Program-made: the position numbers and the translations under genes | DNA from: Thysanoteuthis rhombus | Taxonomy: Eukaryota > Mollusca > Cephalopoda > Oegopsida > Thysanoteuthidae | NCBI GenBank assembly: GCA_963457665.1 | Contig: OY735202.1 | Location: 50,208,281-50,272,280, forward strand | Direction of reading: 5' to 3' | DNA: 64,000 nt | Shown here: one piece after another, positions 45,680 to 58,215 of the stretch | How positions within the stretch are numbered: position 1 is the stretch's first letter | Layout: the number at the start of each line of letters is the position of its first letter | Notes under the pieces: generated by a model | The model's database searches: none | Told to the model about the DNA's origin: nothing | The model's input: only the letters and a program-made list of their open reading frames with translations

Positions 45680-45934
45680 AACTCATTCAGGCCTGGGTTT
45701 TTTAAGGATTATAAAGTAAGGACATTGTGGATGGATTCAAGTTAAATTTTTATCTAAGAAAACCTGACAAGTTATGTATCATTCTGAAATTTATAAGATA
45801 TGGATTTCATTTATGGCAAAATATTACAAACGTCATAGTCATGTGACCTCATTATGTATTCAAAATGGCCACCATCTTCGAAATGGTCATAAAATTTAGA
45901 GTGCAACTACCTGCGCTCCTGGCCTGAGTGGGTT
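45680..45934. mobile_element. Candidate 255 bp MITE with 14-17 bp inverted ends
   Basis: AACTCATTCAGGCCTGGG (45680) is mirrored by CCTGGCCTGAGTGGGTT ending at 45934. It has no coding capacity. A terminus starting in AACYCAYTCAGGCC was not assigned to a superfamily. Confidence 0.65.
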
Positions 45935-47135
45935 AGAAAAAAGAATGACTATGATGGTATTAGTTTGCGACTGATCAATCTCCCATAAATATGCTAAATA
46001 GTTAGATAGCAACAACCTTGAAGAGCTGTCAACAACTAGAACATGGACTAGTTCTTACCATTTTCCTGCAGATAAGAACTTCATGTTTAGCTAAATGTGT
46101 AACAGAGGATAAAATGGGGGATGAGATTGAAGGTTGGGAAGAGTAGATATCTGGGTGCAATCGAGCAATTTGCCTGTATCAGATGAAGATAGAGAGGAAG
46201 AAAATTTGCCACCAAGTGGGAGGGGGATGTACATTTTTCATCAATCAACTGATAGTGAACTCCTCTAAAATTACTTCCCCATCTAAATATGTGGAAGGGA
46301 ATCAGTAAGTAGGATAAATACAAAACAAGATATTTAGAATAAGGAAGAAGAGAAGAGTACCATCAAAAACACAAAGATGGAGCCAGAATACAGACTGATT
46401 TATTAAAAGACAGCCAGTTGAGTGAAAGTTTAGCTCCTCTGTCTTGTAAAAAGCAGTGGGCAAGATTTAGCACTTGTTAGCCTCTTGCATATTGAAGGGT
46501 TGGAATTTGAAGACTTGGGTATTGGAAAAAATTCAGTTTTTTTTTTAAATTTGAAAATAGATATATAACAATTTTTTAATATTCTATAACTTTATAGTAG
46601 TTCAAAACACTTGAGCAATGATCATTCCAAAGGTGTATATTTTGAAGGGACCATACTTCATGGTGTGTAGAGCAGCCTGCCATAATAGTTGTGTAAAAAT
46701 AATTTTCCCCTATTATACGAAACTACAGCTTCAGAGTATTTTGGTTGCTCCCATTCAGTGTTCACTATTTAGATATTTTATACCTGAATTTAGATCTATT
46801 GCCAACTTAGATATTTCATATCTGAATTCAGATCTAGAATTTTAGATAAAATCTATAATCTGTATTTTTTTTTTATCTTTATTAGATTTACCAAGAACAG
46901 CTGATCCAAAAAACTTCAAATTCAAAATCGCTGTGCCTTGTGTGCTGACTAATATACCTGGCAAATGTCAACGTTGTACAATGGCCACTCGTAGAGAAAT
47001 AATGGTTCATAACCACTCACACACACATACATGCACTGAGACCGTTATTTCTTGAATTGCTGTTAGATAACACAATAAAGAAGATAAAATCGTGGATACT
47101 AAAATGATAATCTCCTTAAAAACTTGCATGGCACT
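45935..47135. other. No recognisable feature
   Basis: AT-rich sequence. 46735-46840 contains a short local duplication (TTTAGATATTTTATACCTGA and CTTAGATATTTCATATCTGA). Confidence 0.5.
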
Positions 47136-47593
47136 ATTAGAAAACTTCAATCAAAACTGTCATCAAATTTGTTGGTCTCGTCAGTTTTTAAGTCGGTCTT
47201 GGTGGCTGGTTTGCTGGCTGGTTGGCTGGCTTGCTGGCTGGCTAAGTATATATATCTATATATGCATCATATGTAGTCAGAGGGCTGAAAATTTTGAACA
47301 TCAACTTCTTATTATGTCCAGGGTTTGGGTTTTTTTTTTTAATTCCGAATAGATTTTTAGAATGTGTGTGTGGGGAGTGCAATGTAAATTTACACTGAAT
47401 TGATCCCTACTTTGTGTCCAGCAGCATTCACGCTTGTTTTTTAAATTCAAATGATCAATGCCTAAGAAAAAACAAGAGTATTAACATATTCGTTGACCAC
47501 ATTTTTTTTCCCCAAGTTTTAAATTGATTACCTCTGGCACAGCAAAAGATATTGATCATGTGATGGTTTTTAATGAATGACTAACCAGACCTG
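47136..47593 (-). repeat. R1 copy 12 (reverse, full length)
   Basis: TTAGAAAACTTCAATCAAAA to TTTTTAATGAATGACTAACC then AGACCTG, with a (CTGG/TTGG) tract at 47200-47244. Confidence 0.85.
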
Positions 47594-48369
47594 TTGCAAA
47601 TTTTGTCCGAACAAAATTTGGACTATCAATGACTCTTTCCAAAGTTTTGTTAGAATGTAGGATTTCAGGATCTGGTCAACTGTGCTTTTAATAAATACGA
47701 AGATTGAAATAACCTTAGGAATCTCTCTTTAATAAATAAAGTTTAGATCAAATAAACATGTTATATGTAATCATAATCAAATCATCTAATTAACACTTAT
47801 TGAGAAATTAACATAAAACATTGGAATAGATATGAATATGTACTCATGCTTTGTCCCATGATTCATTCATGTACAGTCCCTGAAGCAATGTCCTCGTTTT
47901 GGGGGGTTTTTTCATAGTATAGGTTAGTTTTGTGTTTTTCCTATTGCTGTAAAGTATTATAAATTGGCTAAAGTTTAGTTATTTTTTCTTGTATTAAGAA
48001 TAAACAGTTAAATCTTAGTGAATTTGATTTTAGCATGACAGACTCTATTTTTAATATTTTCTAGGAATCATTCCGTTTTGCTAAGATGTGGTCTTGGTAA
48101 TTTGCTTACAAGTCATAGTAAAAATTCAACACAAGCTGACAAATAAATTTGGAGAAGCTGCATCATGTCAACTGCAATGGAAGACTAAGGCTTTCACCAT
48201 TTGGCAATGTTGCTTGTGTAAAATAAGCTTTTGTAAATACAGAAGATATTTGTTAGCAAAAAATCATATTCATGAAGCCTCAGAATGGAACAAACTCAAG
48301 GTCAAGTCCACTTACCATTTAGCAAGGCTATACAGAGATGTGACATACCATATTATGCAAAATCAAGAT

Positions 48370-48500
48370 TCATGCAACATGCACAAGGAAGGTTCATACT
48401 TAATATCACATAGTGAGGCCACAAGACAGCATAGTACATTAGAGAAAAAAAGGGAGTCAGAAGATATCATAGTATACAGAAACCACTTAATTTTGTATAT
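48370..48500 (+). mobile_element. Strongly diverged LINE fragment
   Basis: ATATCACATAGTGAGGCCAC, ACAGCATAGTACATTAGAGA and GAGTCAGAAGATATCATAGT follow the same order as 20225-20310. The 139-residue frame (48088-48507) over it is accidental. Confidence 0.5.
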
Positions 48501-49545
48501 CTGGTAACAGATGAAATACTCGGAGAATATACATGCAACAAAAGATAGACCAAATAAAACATCATATTTTCCTATAAATTGTCTGTTCAATCCTTTGACA
48601 ACATGACATCTCAAAGAATCAGGCAGTCATAATGAAAATTTTGTAGAACTTCCAACTGAATGTCTATCATGCTTCCTACATAAAAAATTTTCTTCAAGAT
48701 TCTGAAATTATTTACAAACTCATTGTCTGTTCATCTGTTGACAGCATCCTTAGCTATATTGGGCTGTTAATTGATTTGTCCAATGACTTCTGGGTTACAT
48801 TAAAGATGACATTCAAGTTAATCAATTCGGGTAAAAGTTGAAATACATAAAATGAATGAGCATTTCTTTTTTCGCATAAAGAGATTTCACTGCACGATAA
48901 ATATTTCAACCACTTGGTTCAATCATGATACTAGTTTCATTCTCCATACATAAGTTCAGTTTCAGTCTGCCTCTGGACATTTGACTCAATGACTTGACAG
49001 AATTTAAAAACAACAGATATTTACTTACAACTCCTTTTCAGCTGGCATGTGTATGAATTTGTCCACCCCATTTAACAATAATGGTGCTCATTGACTCAGA
49101 ACATGAACAAAGTCTGCCCTACCTGAAGTCCATTGGCATCCTGAGTCTCGAGGCAAATAACTCAATACCCGAAATCAGATCACTTGATATCATTGTTGCT
49201 GCAAGGTGTTATTCTTGGAGTTCAAATATTCACTTTGTTCATAGTTCCTGTGAACAATAATTGACTACTTACCTTCTTTACCCACTTACATAATTAGGCT
49301 CAATAAGAGCTCCCAAAAAGTATTTAGTGATTCTCTTGGCTAAGTCAATCTCCTGACATAACTACTATCAAATATGGATGGATCATCATTTTTCATTTTT
49401 AACTAGAAAGACATGCTCCCAAAGATAAAAGGGATGTAAGTCCAAATCTCATGTGAAGCTTATTCCTTATTTCCTATCTTTACCATTTGCTTAATGTTTG
49501 TAGAATAGTGGCCTGGGATTTGGAAAAGAAAGCAACAGAAATATG
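48501..49545. other. No recognisable feature
   Basis: AT-rich sequence; no coding or repeat signature recognised. Confidence 0.4.
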
Positions 49546-49681
<136 letters not shown>

Positions 49682-49746
49682 TGGAATGGAGCACTCTGGT
49701 GGATGGGGAATCTATACGTTAATAAATATATCACTTAAATTCAACC

Positions 49747-49909
49747 TTACTACCCGTCCAGTTCCATGGTTCAGAGGGAAGATACCAGCCTCTGGATCTG
49801 AAAGCTAAGGTTTCGATCCTGCCTTGTGGTACTGGACGAGATAATTGACAGTCTATAGCCACACTGAAGAGTTGTAATACAATGAAACAGCTGTCTATGG
49901 ATGACACAG

Positions 49910-49944
<35 letters not shown>

Positions 49945-49948
49945 CATA
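49747..49948 (+). repeat. tRNA-like SINE ending in a TA microsatellite
   Basis: GGTTCAGAGGGAAGATACCA (box A-like), then GGTTTCGATCCTGCC (box B-like), then a non-tRNA body with GTTGTAATACAATGAAACAG and a (TA)n tail at 49915-49940. The tRNA-like spacing is good, and this is the cleanest SINE candidate in the window. Confidence 0.6.
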
Positions 49949-50955
49949 TATAAATTGGCAACACTGAAGTTAATCTAAAAAGGTAACTTTTAAATGTTAC
50001 CCATATAATATGTACATTTGCGTTGTCCCAAAATTATCATAATAGCATATTACAGTTGCTTCAAAAGTTTTCAAACCTTATAAATCCAAGTCATGAAGTC
50101 AGATGAAAATGCCCTGAAACTAAAAATTATACGCAGTTGAATTACTGTTCATAAATGAAAATTCTTCAGGCAAGACATAAAGTTTTATATGGTTTAACAC
50201 CATCAACTACATACCCCAAGCAATGTTCAGCTAGTTTACCAAATATTTTCTGTCAGATTCCCCCTCTGGAGCATTTGATACAACTGCCTTACTTGCTGAG
50301 TGCTTTGAAGCCAGGGTTCATCCTTGAACATGTATTTCATGAAGTAGTGAATAACAGTCTCACACTGAAACTCAATCATGTTTGTTTGAATAGTTTGTTT
50401 CAATCTTCACAGCATGAGAATAAAGATTTTCAAAGTAGAGAAAACTGACAGATTTTTGCTTGTTAGGTAATCATCAGCAAAACATTATCACTGTAAAAAA
50501 ATTAGATGAAATGGTCAAGATTCAAATAAGGGAGCACAAAAATTTTTTAATACGATTTTTGGCTTTAACTACTTATCTGAATCTTATCCCCCCAAAAAAA
50601 ACTTACAGAAAAAATTCATCTAAATCATTGTCATAAAAGTGAGTGAGGGTGTTAAAGTTCACAATTTTCATTTGGGACCACTTTCCCTACATTGTTCCAA
50701 AAGTGCTTTTACTGTCTGTTGCTTTTTACAGACACTGAAATATTTTTGCCCTTTTGAGCATCCATAGTCAATTTCCCTAATGGTTCAAAGTTATAAGGAC
50801 AAAAAACAAAAGTTATGAAGTTGAATTTGAAAAATTCTTTCAAAAATAGAATTGAAGTAGAAAATTATGGACCCCAACTTCCACAATATAACTGGTTTAC
50901 AGCGTATTTGCTCAATATATTCTACCCATGATATCAAGAGAATAGGTGATAAGTA
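49949..50955. other. No recognisable feature
   Basis: The plus frame 50155-50448 has no identifiable domain and no splice context. Confidence 0.4.
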
Positions 50956-50956
50956 A

Positions 50957-51368
50957 ACAGTCTTGGTTAGTCATTGGTTGGTCAGTATGTTGCATTGGGG
51001 GTGATCAATTAAAAATTTGAAAAAGGGGTGATTAATCAATAAGATCCATCTCTCACCTTTTGTTGGGCAGTGATCACTCGAAAATTCAAGTGAAAATGCT
51101 GCCTGACACAAAGTAAGGGAGCAATTTAGCATAGACTTACTATGCAAATTAACCCTTCCCCCTACTATTTAGGTGGGGGGTTGAGAAGTAAAGAACAAGA
51201 AGAAGTCTCTCTAAACATAATTAAGAGTAAATATTTAAATTTTCAGCCCTTTAGCACCATTGGTGTAGCCTATGCTCATGATACAGCCAAACATACATAA
51301 GTAGCCAGCCAGACCAATTTAAAAACTGAAGAAACCTACGCTGAAAGTTTTGTTTGACAGTTTCTAAA
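50957..51368 (+). repeat. R1 copy 13 (forward, nearly full length)
   Basis: CAGTCTTGGTTAGTCATTGG to GTTTGACAGTTTCTAA, with GGGGGTGATCAATTAAAAAT and ATGCTGCCTGACACAAAGTA. Confidence 0.85.
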
Positions 51369-51859
51369 ATTGGAAAAATGAATATTACCGCCTCTTAAAT
51401 CAACATCGTTTGACTTGGTTCATACCGTTTGATGATTATTCCCAGTACTTGGGATATTCTCACACTTTTTGCCTTCAGTAAAAGTACAACAAAGAAAACA
51501 AAAAATGCAATCGAGTTTCATCCAACAGATTTGTTAAAAAATGTTTTAAGAAGTATTCTCTTGTGATGCTACTTGATTCAGCAAAAAGTTGTGACATTCT
51601 GCTTGTTGAAAAACAAAACACTCACTATCTCACACCATTACAACGGTAGGTGGGACTGGGATCAAAAGAGAGAGATAATGCCTCTTAAAGAGCTGACCAC
51701 CTATGAAGATGAATATGTTGCTAAAAAAGCCAAAGATTGAAAGCTGGGGAAGGCGTCAATAATTGACAAGAATAAATTATTTCCGGTGCTTAAGAATTAT
51801 TTATTGTGCTTAAAAAAATCTTGAAATGCATTCCAGTAAGCAAGAATACATCTATATAT

Positions 51860-52700
51860 ATATATAAAAATATGGAGGAAGACGACACCTTCACAAGGCC
51901 CTCCCTGTCGACAACAGCATAGTTTGGAAGCTGATGTTGTCAAGGATTGCAAGCTGACAACTGCATATAGAGGTACCCCGCTAGCTTTCTTCAACCAAGA
52001 CACTGTGTTAGTCACGCCCCGGCACCACCATCTTCCAATGAGATTGCAGTTGCAACCTGGAATGTTCAAGGTATAACATCAGCATTAAAAAGGCAGACAC
52101 CAAGAGTAGACAGTGAATACTATAACACTGACACCATGAGTACCCAAGAGACCAGGGTAGCTGCCCAATCAGAGCAGCTCCTCCTCTCGGGCCAAAAGTT
52201 GGTGTTCATGCAGCAGAAACAGATTAGTCACCATAGTTTAGGCTTTGTAATAGGACCTAGGTTACTGGACCATGTCCTCAGTTATGGATATGTCAGTGAT
52301 CATATTATGACCATCGACTTATGTCATCACTGAGCATGCCCCTGAAGATGGAATATAAAGATGTTGATTTATTGGATGCGGACACGAAGCCACAGAAAAG
52401 ACTTTCTCCCTATAACCACTGGAAGGCTGAAATACACAAACCTATCCATGAATCGGACACAACAGAGTTCACCCACGTATATCTATTTGGCATGCAAAAA
52501 ACAGATAAAAATGAGATATGCTTTCGTGAAAATGAAGACTGGAAGAAGAGCAAGGTTTTTAGATCAATGCGGTGGACCATGCTTGGTTGTACTACAGATG
52601 CCAGAAGTAACATATGCACAAAAAGCCTTAGAATTTTCACTAGTAGGGTCCAACAACTGCAAGGCTCAAAAAAGGCCATTACTGTATGAACTTGCTTAGT
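51860..52700 (+). mobile_element. LINE relic: endonuclease domain
   Basis: Plus-strand readings give SSNEIAVATWNVQGITSALK, TMSTQETRVAAQSE and ISHHSLGFVIGPRLLDHVLS. These follow the VATWNVRG, ALQETR and HxxGFVI order of apurinic-type LINE endonucleases. The glutamate of QET, a catalytic metal ligand, is retained. The second half (52320-52690) is in another frame and unrecognisable. Its GC content is higher than that of the surroundings. Confidence 0.65.
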
Positions 52701-53230
52701 AAACTATGACCAGACCACAAAGATGCAAAACTGGAAACATTAAGACCTGGCAAAAAACTGACGGAGCTAAAGATGCTCACCAAGGAAAAGTTGTAGTGGC
52801 TTCAAATAAAGTGGGACTGGATGCCACTTCCATTTTCAATGTTTGAATCAATAAACAAAAATATACCAATTTTATCATTTTTAAAAAGCCACCAACATAA
52901 GCTAACAACAAGAACAGAGTTAACTTATTGGCCAACCTAATAATTCATAGGCACTGATATAACAGCTGTCACATTACACTTAAAAGTGATCTCTTTGAAT
53001 AGAGTTATGTGAAACAAAAAGCTGCTAATGCCATTTAATGACAAAAAGAGAATGAAGCACTAAAAACTTGTATTCTGGTGCTTCTCAGTCTTGGTGCAAA
53101 TATTGTTAATTAATATTACAATTGACAACAGAAATAATAAATAAATAGCCACAGTGGAAATAAATCATTTCAGGGAATTCTGTTCCTATAAGAAGTTGAG
53201 ATAATAATTTTTGAAACAGAAAAAAAGAAG
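52701..53230. other. No recognisable feature
   Basis: AT-rich sequence with no supported gene. Confidence 0.45.
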
Positions 53231-53233
53231 ACA

Positions 53234-53652
53234 AGTTTGGTTAGTCACAAAATAGAAACCAACCTCTTTTTGCAGTATGCCATGTTGGCAAAAATCAATA
53301 AGAAAATTGGAAAAAGAGGGGATTAATGAATGAGTAACACCTTTTGCCTTTTGTTGGGCCATGAACACTGAAAAAAGTCTGAATTTTCAAAAAACAAGTG
53401 CTGCCAGACACTAACTGAGGTCCCAATTTAGAATAAACTGGCCTTGTCAAGATTTTTTTTTTTAATTTTTTCAGGACTAAATTAGAGAGTAAATGTTGAA
53501 GTTTTTAGCCCTCTAGCTCTATTGATGCAGCGTATACACACAATACATAAATACATACATACATACATACATACATACATACATAGCCAGCCAGCCAAAC
53601 CAGCTTGGAAACTGAAGAATCTAAAATTGGTACTTTCAGTGACAGTTTTTAA
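53234..53652 (+). repeat. R1 copy 14 (forward, nearly full length)
   Basis: GTTTGGTTAGTCACAAAATA to TTCAGTGACAGTTTTTAA, with an (ACAT)n tract at 53546-53586 followed by CCAGCCAGCC. Confidence 0.85.
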
Positions 53653-54039
53653 CATATATATTTGCTAAGAATAGAAATTATATGACACACTATTTGAAAA
53701 TATGATTTTGTTCGTTGGTTGATCATCCTTCCAAAGATATTTTTGGCTGTGTGGAAATTTGTATCTGAATGAATGTTTTTAAAGTGGGAAGGTCTTTACA
53801 GAGGAGTGATCCAATTCTCTCAGCCTCCAAGGTTGTTTTCCTAGAGTAAAATGAGACCTCACAACTGGCACCTTTTTGGGCTACAGTAAGAAGTTGCTAG
53901 AAAGGCAATTGAATTTACTACCAGTCTGCTGTAAGAGGCTCCACTCCTGGTTTGTTTTTCTGTCAGAGTAACTTTTTTCATAGTCAGAATGCATTACAGG
54001 GCTTTAGGGTCCCAACTGCCCAGCAATTAACCCACGGAT

Positions 54040-54240
54040 GTTGGTAGAAGTTGATTCATGCTTTCCCTAAGGGAATTAGTCTGGAGTGAACATAAGCAGT
54101 CCCAGCCAAAACTTGAACTCGGTTTGATGATATGCTACCCAACATCTCCCAGAAATGAGCTTTTAAGAGTTTGGAAACAGCAAAAGCTTCACATAATTCT
54201 GTAAAGATGCAGATGCAGAATATATCTAGTTGTTTAATCA
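54040..54240 (-). repeat. SINE-like repeat R3
   Basis: TGATTCATGCTTTCCCTAAG, GGGAATTAGTCTGGAGTGAA, then AAAACTTGAACTCGGTTTGA (box B-like on minus). It shares this order with the copies at 58085, 58835 and 62205. Confidence 0.6.
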
Positions 54241-54707
54241 GCATAATTAAAACATAAGTTTAGATGATTGATATAAGACCGAGAATCTACATTTCTAGCC
54301 TAATATGACCATTATATAGATATCAGTATGCCATAATATAACTCATTCATTCTAGCAATAGATCACTGTTGGTACAAATGAACTTGAATGTTTGATAACG
54401 GAATAATGTACCCATGTGTTACACTTCTTTCTAGTTATTAATGAAAGACTTAATTGCAGTAACTTAGCCTCTCTTATGATAACAACAAAGCCAGTGGGGG
54501 GGGGGTAGAATTTGTGTCTTGTTTTCTTTAACAGAGGTCTTATAATTTGTCAAACAAGCAACTCTAAAGAGATTGTATTTCAACAACATCATAAACCTTT
54601 GATGATTAAAAGCAGACAAACATATACAGTCATTGAAAACAAGACCCTTCCGTGTTTTTCAGAGATTACAAGAAGAAGAGTCTATAATGATAGGATATCA
54701 TTCACAC

Positions 54708-54708
<1 letters not shown>

Positions 54709-54739
<31 letters not shown>

Positions 54740-55067
54740 TTGCGCATTAAGAAATTGATGTATGGGGTCCAACAGAATGATTATGAATTGCATTATATCA
54801 TATAGAAACTTATTTGAGATGATCTCCTGTCATTACACGGTTAATATATCACTCACCCCAGACAATATAGATATGATAAACAATTAAAGAAAATGCAGTT
54901 ACCCTATCAGTGGCAGATTTGATTTCTGAAGCAGCCTCATTTTCTTTAATTGGTTATTCTATTTACGTTGTCTAAATGACAGGAGATCGTCTCAAATAAG
55001 TTTCTATATAATCTAATGCAATTCATAATCATTCTCTTGGACTACATATGTCCATTTCTTAATACAT

Positions 55068-55068
<1 letters not shown>
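54709..55068. mobile_element. Hairpin element H1 (about 360 bp imperfect palindrome)
   Basis: 54742-54834 is nearly the reverse complement of 54974-55068 (AATGACAGGAGATC, TCAAATAAGTTTCTATAT, GCAATTCATAATCATTCT). The inner segments 54859-54898 and 54934-54973 also pair (AATTAAAGAAAATG with CATTTTCTTTAATT), leaving a loop of about 35 nt. About 25 bp is extra in the left arm. (TG)n lies at the left end and (CA)n at the right. Confidence 0.88.
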
Positions 55069-55159
<91 letters not shown>

Positions 55160-55169
55160 ATAAATATAT

Positions 55170-55200
<31 letters not shown>
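55069..55200. repeat. (CA)n/(TA)n/(TG)n compound microsatellite
   Basis: CA, then about 64 bp of TA, then TG, then TATAAATA and TA units. Confidence 0.95.
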
Positions 55201-56120
55201 GGGTGAACAGGTTTCCTTTAATCTGAAAGTCTGTTAATTGTGTGTTAACTGAGAAATTAAAATATTTTAAAGCAAATGTAACTTACAATGTAGAATATTA
55301 ATTTATTGAATTTATTAAATTATAATTCAGAACAAGTCAGAAAAGTTTTCAAGAAGAAAGTGTCCAACTTTAGTTGTTTGCTACTCTGATATTGTTTCCT
55401 ATGATAGTTTTGAATAGTCAAAAATGTTCTTACTTGAGGACAATTTTTCAGTTGACTTTAATTTCCATTTCACTCATTGTCTTTTAATTTTTGTATCAGT
55501 CAATACCACATTGAGTTGTAAGGATTGAAAAAACACACTGTCACTAATGCATAAAAAATGAGATTTTTACATCCAAAATCGAGGCAAAAAAAATTCTAAA
55601 ATAATCTGGTTGTTCCAGAAAATTATCAAAAAATAATCCAAAACTGAGGTAAAAATATCTAGATGTGCCAGGGAATTATCTAAAATTATATAAAAGTATA
55701 CTACATATTATTAAGCCTTCATTCGCTGCTTACTACATCAAAATATAAAGAAATAACACCAGAAATTCAAGGACTTCAAAGTGAAAATATGAGTTTTTTT
55801 TTTAATTTTGATGTATTGAATGAAAATACACTTCATTTTCAAGGGTAGTATTTTCATTTTTGAGAAACATCAAGTTTTAAATTTATGCCTAGATATGGAT
55901 CATTTTTTTAAACTAGAGATAATTCAGGTAAAGAAGGTCCTCCATAAAATGGCAGAAAGAGCCCAGTTTAGTCTCGTAGTTATTTTGAATAGAACCAGTC
56001 TCATACAACCTACAAAAAAACTTTTTTTCTAAATTCCAACAGAATGTCCTGGGGTGTAAAATTAAAAAAAGATTCTCCTAGGAGAACTGTGAAATTCAAA
56101 TCGATAAATTTGAGTTTTAA
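55201..56120. other. No gene; small local duplications
   Basis: 55570-55690 contains two similar stretches (CCAAAATCGAGGCAAAAA and CCAAAACTGAGGTAAAAA, each followed by a CCAG and AATTATC piece). AATATCTA motifs recur here and at 56860-57010. Confidence 0.5.
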
Positions 56121-56121
56121 G

Positions 56122-56457
56122 AGCAAGACTTGTTAAATTTCAATTGCGAAATATGTTAAATTCCAAAAGCAAAATTTGTTAAATTCAAATATCATAATAT
56201 GTTTTCATTTAAATAGAAAAATTTACAAAATTTCAATAGCTAAATTTGTTGGATTCTAAAAGGAAAATTTGTTTCTACTTAAATAGAAAATTTTGTTAAA
56301 TCTAAATAGCAAAATTTATTTTAATCCAAATATCAAAATTTGTTAAATTTTAACACCAAAAATTGTTGGATTCAAATTGCAAAATTTGTTCTAAATTAAA
56401 TTGCAAAATCTGTTTAATTTTAATAGCAAAATTCATTAAATCTAAATCGCAAAATGC
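56122..56457. repeat. Diverged minisatellite, 23-24 bp unit, about 14 copies
   Basis: Successive units read like GCAAAATTTGTTAAATTC followed by AAATA; for example GCAAAATTTGTTAAATTC, GCTAAATTTGTTGGATTC and GCAAAATTTATTTTAATCC. The period is held at 23-24 bp despite heavy substitution. Confidence 0.85.
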
Positions 56458-57143
56458 TGAGGAAGCATTTTGCTATCAAATGAATATGCCTGCCATCACC
56501 ATGGATTCAAATAAGATGAACCCAATTTTTGAGTTTAGATAAAACAATCATTTTGAAAAACTAGTTTCTTATGTCAGCATTATAACGTAATCAAGAAATG
56601 GATGCTTTATCATCTTACTTTATCTTAACAGCCAATACATCCATGTGCTTCTAAAATCAAAAATATCCACAGTATATATCTAGCTAGCTAGCTAGCAAGC
56701 AATTGCAAAGATTATTGACAGTCCTACTCTTTGTTTTTGTTTTACTTGTGAGTTGTTGAAAGTTCAGAAATAAATGGCAGAACAGCAAATGAGTGCCACA
56801 TTTCCCACTCTAAGTGAAGGGTAAGAAAGGTAAATTTTGGCCTAAATTTCACCAAATCTAAAAATATCCAACATTTAGCCAGGAAATCAAAATATTTTAA
56901 TGTTTTGGAAAGAATATCTAAAAATATCTAAGCCACATGAAAAAATATCTAAACTAATACCCAATGCCTCAAAATAATTTCTTACATCTAAATGCAACAA
57001 AAATATCTAAATTTAGTTATAAAGTATCTACATTGGGGCAATACTGATAGCAAGTCTATTACACGCATGCATGCATGCATGCATTTGCGGCTATCATGTC
57101 TGCTAAATCCAGAAACTGTTACATCAGGAAACTTTAAACCAAA

Positions 57144-57148
<5 letters not shown>

Positions 57149-57234
<86 letters not shown>
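57149..57234. repeat. Long pure (TA)n microsatellite
   Basis: About 43 uninterrupted TA units. A (GCAT)n tract lies upstream at 57062-57085. Confidence 0.97.
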
Positions 57235-57236
<2 letters not shown>

Positions 57237-58080
57237 TTCAAATAACCCCAAATCCTTTTGAGTTATCTGCAAGATAAGTTAAGCTGAGCAGAATGCTACT
57301 GAGTTGATGTTGCAGGGTTATCCTCTAGACACATGTACGATTCTCAGCATCTCGGACAATATGGTGTCCCTGTTTGTGAGTCAATATGGTGTCTCTGTTT
57401 GTGGAGCCAAATTCTCAAAAACACAGGAAAAAAATGAATATATATTGCTATATAGCTAATAGTTCTTGCTGCAATTATTACAAGATATAAGATTGGATGG
57501 AATGATAATACTGAATACTTTGAGCCCTCTGATGAGTGTGTGGCCAAACTGAGACTGACATAAATATGAGGAAATATTATTTATTTGGCCAGACCAGCCC
57601 AGGAAGGACAGAAAAGGAGAAACAATTCCTGCTTAGAGGATCATAGCCACTTTATTGCAGGGGCTAAGCGTGATCCATGCATCTTCTCACTATTCATCCC
57701 AATATCAGTTCATGTTTTGGAAATAAGAGGACTCTCTCAGTTGATACAAAGGAGAGACAAGAGATCTTTTTGTACGCATCATGTTTGCCTTGTTGTTCCA
57801 TTGGGAGTATAAGACGGGCTATACTGTTCCAGAGTTTGTATCATACTTCATGGCACATTTTTCTTGACTGATGCTGTACCTCTAGAAGTTGCCTTCTGAG
57901 GACTCAATAATCACTGTTCAACACCACTAAAAATGACATTATTCGATTCAACTCACAACATTAGTTCAATCCGAGGAATACAGCATTATTGTCCATGCAA
58001 GTAAAGTAGTTATGGGGGGAGTGGTCTACCCAAGTGTTCATTTGTATGTCTGCGGAAAGACATTTTGACAAGACAAAGCA
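57235..58080. other. No recognisable feature
   Basis: 57350-57400 holds a short duplication (AATATGGTGTCCCTGTTTGT and AATATGGTGTCTCTGTTTGT). The frames at 57585-57871 have no recognisable domain. Confidence 0.45.
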
Positions 58081-58084
58081 CAGT

Positions 58085-58215
58085 TAGAAATTGATTCATA
58101 CCTTTCTCAAGGGCAGTAGTGCTAATGAATATACACTGCCCCAGCTAAAATTCAAACTCAGATTATCTATTCTGTTTTATTAATTGTTTTAGTAGTTAGG
58201 TGTTCAAGACAATGG
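58085..58215 (-). repeat. SINE-like repeat R3
   Basis: TTGATTCATACCTTTCTCAA, GGGCAGTAGTGCTAATGAAT and AAATTCAAACTCAGATTATC follow the R3 order. Confidence 0.55.

Noticed and set aside
48088-48507. 139-residue open frame
   Set aside because: Part of it overlaps a diverged LINE fragment in a non-coding frame, and no domain was recognised.
55085-55200. Extension of hairpin H1 through the TA tract
   Set aside because: TA and TATAAATA repeats pair with themselves anyway, so they give no evidence for an element boundary beyond 55068.
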